A stretch of DNA of 35,961 bases, taken from the NCBI RefSeq assembly GCF_003579925.1, contig NZ_QUAL01000182.1, positions 1 through 35,961 of the forward strand, written 5' to 3'. Shown here one piece after another: positions 32,575 to 35,961 of this stretch. Position numbers and translations under genes: made by a program. Source of the DNA: Jiangella rhizosphaerae (GTDB lineage: Bacteria; Actinomycetota; Actinomycetes; Jiangellales; Jiangellaceae). The first letter of the stretch is position 1; each line of letters opens with the position of its first letter. The notes under the pieces were generated by a model that searched no databases, was not told the DNA's origin, and saw only the letters and a list, made by a program, of their open reading frames with translations.

Positions 32575-32994
32575 ATGAGCGACGACTCCCTGCGCAAGCT
32601 CCTCGCCGCACACCGCCTCGGCGTGCTGGCGACGGTCAAGCGCGACGGCCGGCCCCAGGTGTCGGTGGTCACCTACGTCTACGACCTCGGCTCCGACCTG
32701 ATCCGTGTCTCCGTCCGCGACCCGCTTGCCAAGACCCGCAACCTGCGCCGCGACCCGCGAGCGACGCTGCAGGTGACGGCGCCGGGCGGCGGCTCGTGGG
32801 TGGCGGCGGAGGGGCTGGCCGAGCTCAGCCCGGTGGCCCGCGACCCGCACGACGACACCGTCGAGGCGCTGGTCGAGCACTATCGCGACGCCCGCGGCGA
32901 GCACCCGGACTGGGACGACTTCCGCGCGGCCATGGTCCGTGACGAACGCGTGTTGCTGCGGCTGCCCGTCGACCACGTCTACGGCCGGGCCTGA
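32575..32994 (+). CDS. PPOX-class (probably F420-dependent) oxidoreductase
   Basis: This protein of about 139 residues has the split-barrel flavin-reductase fold: LRKLLAAHRLGVLATVKRDG, PQVSVVTYVYDL, IRVSVRDPLAKTRNLRRDPR and ATLQVTA. This layout is typical of small actinobacterial PPOX proteins that use F420 rather than FMN. The substrate is unknown. ATG 32575 gives the usual N-terminus; GTG 32560 is possible. It is divergent from the helicase, and its 3' end overlaps the 3' end of the PH-domain gene by 16 bp. Confidence 0.8.
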   Translation: MSDDSLRKLLAAHRLGVLATVKRDGRPQVSVVTYVYDLGSDLIRVSVRDPLAKTRNLRRDPRATLQVTAPGGGSWVAAEGLAELSPVARDPHDDTVEALVEHYRDARGEHPDWDDFRAAMVRDERVLLRLPVDHVYGRA

Positions 32995-34610
32995 AGCTCC
33001 ACGGCCGCCGGCTCCGCGGCCCGGCCCGCCGGCTCCGTCGCCGTCGCGCGGAACGCCGTGAGGAGCCCGGGCACGGCGCGGTCGGCGAGGTCGACCGCCT
33101 CGGCGGACTCGACGTCGATGGCTTCGTACGAGCCGTAGCCGGCCGCCGTCGTCACCTGGACGGTGGCCAGGCGGAGCCGCCGCTGCAGCAGCGACTGCCG
33201 GAAGGTCACGCCGACGACGGCGCGGCTCTGCAGGGCCGCGGTGCTGCGGCTCCAGGCGCCGGACCGGGTGACGAGGTAGCCGTCGGCGACGGTGTGCCCG
33301 AGCGATCGGTATGCCACCACGGCGAGCGCCAGCGTGACCGGCGCCAGCCCGAGCCCGGCCAGCCACACGTGCCCGGGCATCGCGTCGATCAGCGTGGTGA
33401 GCCAGGCCAGCAGTCCCGTGACGACGGCCGTCGCCAGGAGCGCCCAGCCGACGCGCCGGCGCAGCGCCCGTCGCGGGTGCGGACGCAACGGGCGGTCGAG
33501 CGGGCTCTCGCCGGTCTCGAGCACCTGCGCGGCCACCCGGCGCGCGACGGAGACCGGCCCGCGCGGCAGGATCTGCGCGGACGGCGTCATGCTCCAGATG
33601 CTGAGGCCGGTCGAGATGACGGTGGTGTCGGCCATGCCCATCCACCGCCACAGCAGCGGCTCGTCGATCTGCACCCCGCGCAGGCGGTTGTCGTCGCGGT
33701 TCACCTCGCGCGTCTTGAACAGCCCCTGGGTCGTGCGCAGCACGGTGCCGCGGTCGCCCGGGACGCGAGCCAGCACGAACCGCCAGTTCTCGGTGAAGAA
33801 GTTGATCGCCAGCCCGACGACGCCGACGACGCCCACCGTCGCGACCGCGATGACCACCGTCCACGCCGTGCCGATGGCCTCCCAGTCGGCCAGGCCGCGG
33901 ACGAACCCGGCCGGGTCGAGGCCGAACATCTGCAGCGCCCAGTACGTGCCCCAGAGCAGGCCGGCCGCCATGAGGAACGCCCAGACGCTGAACATGTTGT
34001 AGACGACCCAGGACCGCTCCAGCCGGGCGAACACCTGCTCGTCGTCCGGCCTCGGCGCGGCCTCGGTCACTGCCTGCGGTTCCGGCTCTGACGTCCGCTC
34101 GGCCGGTCCGCCGTAGAGCAGCTCCTGCCGCAGCCGCTGCGCCGTATCGACCCGGACGGCGTCGAGGGTCAGCGCCGCCTCGCCGGCCGCGCTGTGCTGA
34201 CCGGCGCCGACGGTGACGACGCGCAGGCCGGTCAGCTTGTGCCGGAGCTTCGCCGACGTGTCGACGCTGCGGATGCGGTCGCGGCGGATCGACCGGTGCT
34301 GGCGGACCAGCAGACCCGTGCGGCGCTCGACGTACTCGTCGGTGACGCGGTACCGCGTCTTGACCCAGCGCAGCAGGTCGGCCAGCCCGCCGAACACGCC
34401 GACCGCGGTGCCCACCAGGATCGGGCCCATGGTGCCCCAGCTGATCTCGGCGCCGAAGAACACGACGGCGACGCCGGCCGGCACCATCGAGAGCACCGTC
34501 TTGGCGGAGTCGACCCAGACCACCCGGGTGTCCAGGCGCTGCCACGGGACCTCGTCGCCGGCGGGGACCGGCTGGAGGTCGGCGGCGACGGGCTCCGGGT
34601 CGGCGGTCAT
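32979..34610 (-). CDS. Membrane protein with repeated bacterial-PH (bPH2) domains, YdbT-like
   Basis: This 543-residue membrane protein has helix pairs near 35-75, 185-260 and 385-440, each followed by a bPH2 (DUF304) domain. The first has RYRVTDEYVERRTGLLVRQH and RRDRIRSVDTSAKL (about 95-130); later copies have REVNRDDNRLRGVQID and GYLVTRSGAWSRSTAALQSR. It is the large partner of the YdbS/YdbT pair, whose function is unclear in most bacteria. ATG 34610 overlaps the stop of the YdbS-like gene by 4 bp. Stop codon TAG 32979-32981 lies inside the convergent PPOX gene. Confidence 0.85.
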   Translation of the reverse strand: MTADPEPVAADLQPVPAGDEVPWQRLDTRVVWVDSAKTVLSMVPAGVAVVFFGAEISWGTMGPILVGTAVGVFGGLADLLRWVKTRYRVTDEYVERRTGLLVRQHRSIRRDRIRSVDTSAKLRHKLTGLRVVTVGAGQHSAAGEAALTLDAVRVDTAQRLRQELLYGGPAERTSEPEPQAVTEAAPRPDDEQVFARLERSWVVYNMFSVWAFLMAAGLLWGTYWALQMFGLDPAGFVRGLADWEAIGTAWTVVIAVATVGVVGVVGLAINFFTENWRFVLARVPGDRGTVLRTTQGLFKTREVNRDDNRLRGVQIDEPLLWRWMGMADTTVISTGLSIWSMTPSAQILPRGPVSVARRVAAQVLETGESPLDRPLRPHPRRALRRRVGWALLATAVVTGLLAWLTTLIDAMPGHVWLAGLGLAPVTLALAVVAYRSLGHTVADGYLVTRSGAWSRSTAALQSRAVVGVTFRQSLLQRRLRLATVQVTTAAGYGSYEAIDVESAEAVDLADRAVPGLLTAFRATATEPAGRAAEPAAVELQARP

Positions 34611-35104
34611 GTCGCGTCGCCCGGGGTGCGCTGGGTGATCTTCGCCAGGTCCGCGGCCACCTGAGCGGCGACCGCCGCGTCCATGCCGGGCACCTTGATC
34701 GCCCCACGCGACGACGCCGTGGTGACCTCGAGCGTGGCCAGGTTCAGTGCCTGCTCGAGCGGGCCGCGGATGGTGTCGACGGTCTGGATGCGCGAAATCG
34801 GCGCCACCCGCCACTCGCGGACGACCCAGCCGGTGACGGCGTAGACGGCCTCCTCGGTGACCTCCCACCGGTGGACGGCGTAGCGCCACAACGGCATGAC
34901 CAGGGTGACGCCGGCACCCCACACGGCGACGACGACGAGGATCGGGCCCAGCCAGGACCGGGCCGGCCCGATGATCAGGTACGCCGCGGTGAGCAGGCCG
35001 GCCAGGATGCCGAAGCCGATGACCGACTGCAGCACCCACAGGCCGATGGCGCGGCGCTCGACCCGGTGCTCGGGCGGCCGCAGATCGATCGGCTGCTCAG
35101 CCAC
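34607..35104 (-). CDS. Membrane protein with one bPH2 domain, YdbS-like
   Basis: This 165-residue protein has two membrane helices (about 20-47 and 50-72), then a bPH2 domain with RWEVTEEAVYAVTGWVVRE, PISRIQTVDTIRGPLEQ and LATLEVTTAS, the standard YdbS pattern. It forms a pair with the downstream YdbT-like gene. GTG 35104 overlaps the tetR stop by 8 bp, so all three genes appear to be co-transcribed from the tetR promoter. Confidence 0.85.
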   Translation of the reverse strand: MAEQPIDLRPPEHRVERRAIGLWVLQSVIGFGILAGLLTAAYLIIGPARSWLGPILVVVAVWGAGVTLVMPLWRYAVHRWEVTEEAVYAVTGWVVREWRVAPISRIQTVDTIRGPLEQALNLATLEVTTASSRGAIKVPGMDAAVAAQVAADLAKITQRTPGDAT

Positions 35105-35741
35105 GGCCGATCCGGCTCAGGCGGGACCGGCGCACCGCCAGGTCGTAGGTCACGGACAGCTCCTTCGCGTAGGCGTCGACGTCGGTCTCGGGACGGGCGA
35201 ACAATTCGCTCGGGATCGCCTCCAGGCTGCCCAGCAGCGCGACCGCCATGAACCGCGGCGAGAAGTCGCGGAACTCGCCGTGCTCCTGGCCCTCGCGCAG
35301 CAGCTGCTCGATCTGGCCGACCGCGATCTCGCGCTGCGAACGGACCAGCTCGCGGTTCTCCTGACCGCCCAGGCCGGCGAGCACCTGACCCAGTGCGAGC
35401 ACGTGCCGGCGGTGTGTATCGCAGAACCTCACGAAGCCCCCGATCAGCCGACGCAACGCCTCGCGGTAGCTGGCGGCGTCGCCGATGTGCTCGGTGAGCC
35501 AGGCGTCCATCAGCGCGTTGATATCGGCCACGACCTGCTCGAACAGCTCGGCCTTGTGGTCGAAGTGGTACGAGATGAGCCCCGCGCTGATGCCGGCCTG
35601 CTCGGCGATGCGGGCGAACGAGGTCTTCGCGTAGCCGACGTCGGCCAGCGTCTCGATGGCGGCGGCGACGATCTGGTCGCGGCGTGCGGCCTCGATGAAC
35701 GACCGGTGTTTCTGGTCAGTCGCCTCATTTCTTGGTCGCAT
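35097..35741 (-). CDS. TetR-family transcriptional regulator
   Basis: This 214-residue repressor has an N-terminal HTH (about 20-65: IVAAAIETLADVGYAKTSFA, then IAEQAGISAGLISYHFDHKA) and an all-helical ligand domain. ATG 35741 is preferred over TTG 35747 because a -10 TAGAAT on the minus strand lies 7 nt before it, fitting a leaderless message. A perfect inverted repeat spans the start codon, which points to autorepression. It heads an operon with two bPH2 membrane proteins, so it may control a membrane-related stress response; this is inference. Confidence 0.9.
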   Translation of the reverse strand: MRPRNEATDQKHRSFIEAARRDQIVAAAIETLADVGYAKTSFARIAEQAGISAGLISYHFDHKAELFEQVVADINALMDAWLTEHIGDAASYREALRRLIGGFVRFCDTHRRHVLALGQVLAGLGGQENRELVRSQREIAVGQIEQLLREGQEHGEFRDFSPRFMAVALLGSLEAIPSELFARPETDVDAYAKELSVTYDLAVRRSRLSRIGRG

Positions 35742-35754
35742 GACCAAAATTCTA
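35732..35754 (-). promoter_or_regulatory. TetR operator over the start codon, with -10 element
   Basis: TTGGTCGCATGACCAA (35732-35747) has perfect 6-bp arms around GCAT and contains the tetR ATG (35741-35739). The -10 TAGAAT occupies 35754-35749. With transcription starting at the ATG, the operator covers the first bases of the message. Confidence 0.6.
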
Positions 35755-35819
35755 GCGACATCTTCAGAAGGTGCGTAGCTGTGAGGTCGTGAACGTTGGT
35801 CGGTCGTGTGTGGCGTTGG

Positions 35820-35954
35820 CCCCGTCCCCCTGCTGCCCGATTGTCTTGGCCGCGTGCACGCGCCTCAAGCGGACTGTGGGGCGCTTCGCGCCGGCGATGA
35901 CCGCTTGACCCGCGCGCCCGCGGCTCAGAACGGGCAGCTATCAGGGGGACGGGG
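35820..35954. repeat. Nested inverted repeat, 135 bp
   Basis: Five arm pairs nest in order around one centre. CCCCGTCCCCCT (35820-35831) pairs with 35943-35954, GCTGCCCG (35832-35839) with 35931-35938, GCCGCG (35849-35854) with 35919-35924, TCAAGCGG (35865-35872) with CCGCTTGA (35901-35908), and apical GGCGC with GCGCC (35880-35892). The unpaired gaps differ in length on the two sides. No gene lies in 35762-35961. It could be a structured RNA, a miniature mobile element or another repeat family. Confidence 0.6.
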
Positions 35955-35961
35955 GAAGAGC

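Noticed and set aside
35820-35954. IscB- or TnpB-associated guide RNA
   Set aside because: The folded shape is tempting, but no nuclease or transposase gene is present in the window.
1-35961. CRISPR arrays, tRNA or rRNA genes, insertion sequences
   Set aside because: I saw no evenly spaced direct repeats, no cloverleaf-like sequences and no transposase motifs.

Overview
The window is very GC-rich, with almost every codon ending in G or C. Its gene families are typical of actinobacteria: a DUF4178/DUF2617/DUF4247/DUF350/SpeE-like cluster equivalent to M. tuberculosis Rv2597-Rv2601, a FadE5-type acyl-CoA dehydrogenase, an F420-type PPOX protein, an ECF42 sigma factor with a DGPF partner, and many leaderless-looking promoters. 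It looks like chromosomal DNA of a soil-type actinobacterium. A Jiangella-like organism would fit, but the genus cannot be proved from the sequence. I see no rRNA, tRNA, transposase, phage or CRISPR genes.

Layout. 1-4060: tail of an RGG-rich protein, an OB-fold membrane protein, a zinc alcohol dehydrogenase, and two tandem secreted DUF1906 proteins, the second with two SH3-like repeats. 4061-7644 (minus): the five-gene SpeE-like cluster. 7751-8406: small DUF1508 and VOC proteins. 8411-11374 (minus): a large FtsX-type permease without an adjacent ATPase, and a GNAT acetyltransferase. 11375-15715: a 1180-residue beta-solenoid membrane protein, with two near-identical hairpins and two clusters of DnaA-box-like motifs around it. 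15716-17012 (minus): two META-domain lipoproteins. 17114-18973: a FadE5-like acyl-CoA dehydrogenase behind a doubled operator. 19260-28182: a glyoxylate/glycolate block, interrupted by a small ArsR-SRPBCC-SnoaL operon. 28449-30761: a GntR/FCD regulator, a YCII/DGPF protein and an ECF42 sigma factor. 30768-32994: a DEAD-box helicase and a PPOX protein. 32979-35741 (minus): a TetR regulator with two bacterial-PH membrane proteins. The last 140 bases form a nested inverted repeat.

How the genes fit together. Glycolate oxidase (GlcD, GlcE, GlcF) makes glyoxylate, malate synthase joins it to acetyl-CoA, and malic enzyme turns malate into pyruvate. This is the core of the dicarboxylic acid cycle for growth on C2 acids. 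An IclR-type regulator sits inside the block. Related 15-bp palindromes (about TTCCG-TATnn-CGGAA) lie in front of aceB, glcD and the iclR/malic enzyme pair. In aceB and glcD they occur as pairs 21-22 bp apart, just downstream of TTGACC-type promoters, so the block reads as one small repressor-controlled regulon.

Other notable points are a probable ACG start codon in the SpeE-like gene, operators that overlap start codons, and seven convergent gene pairs whose stops lie within 8 bp of each other or overlap.
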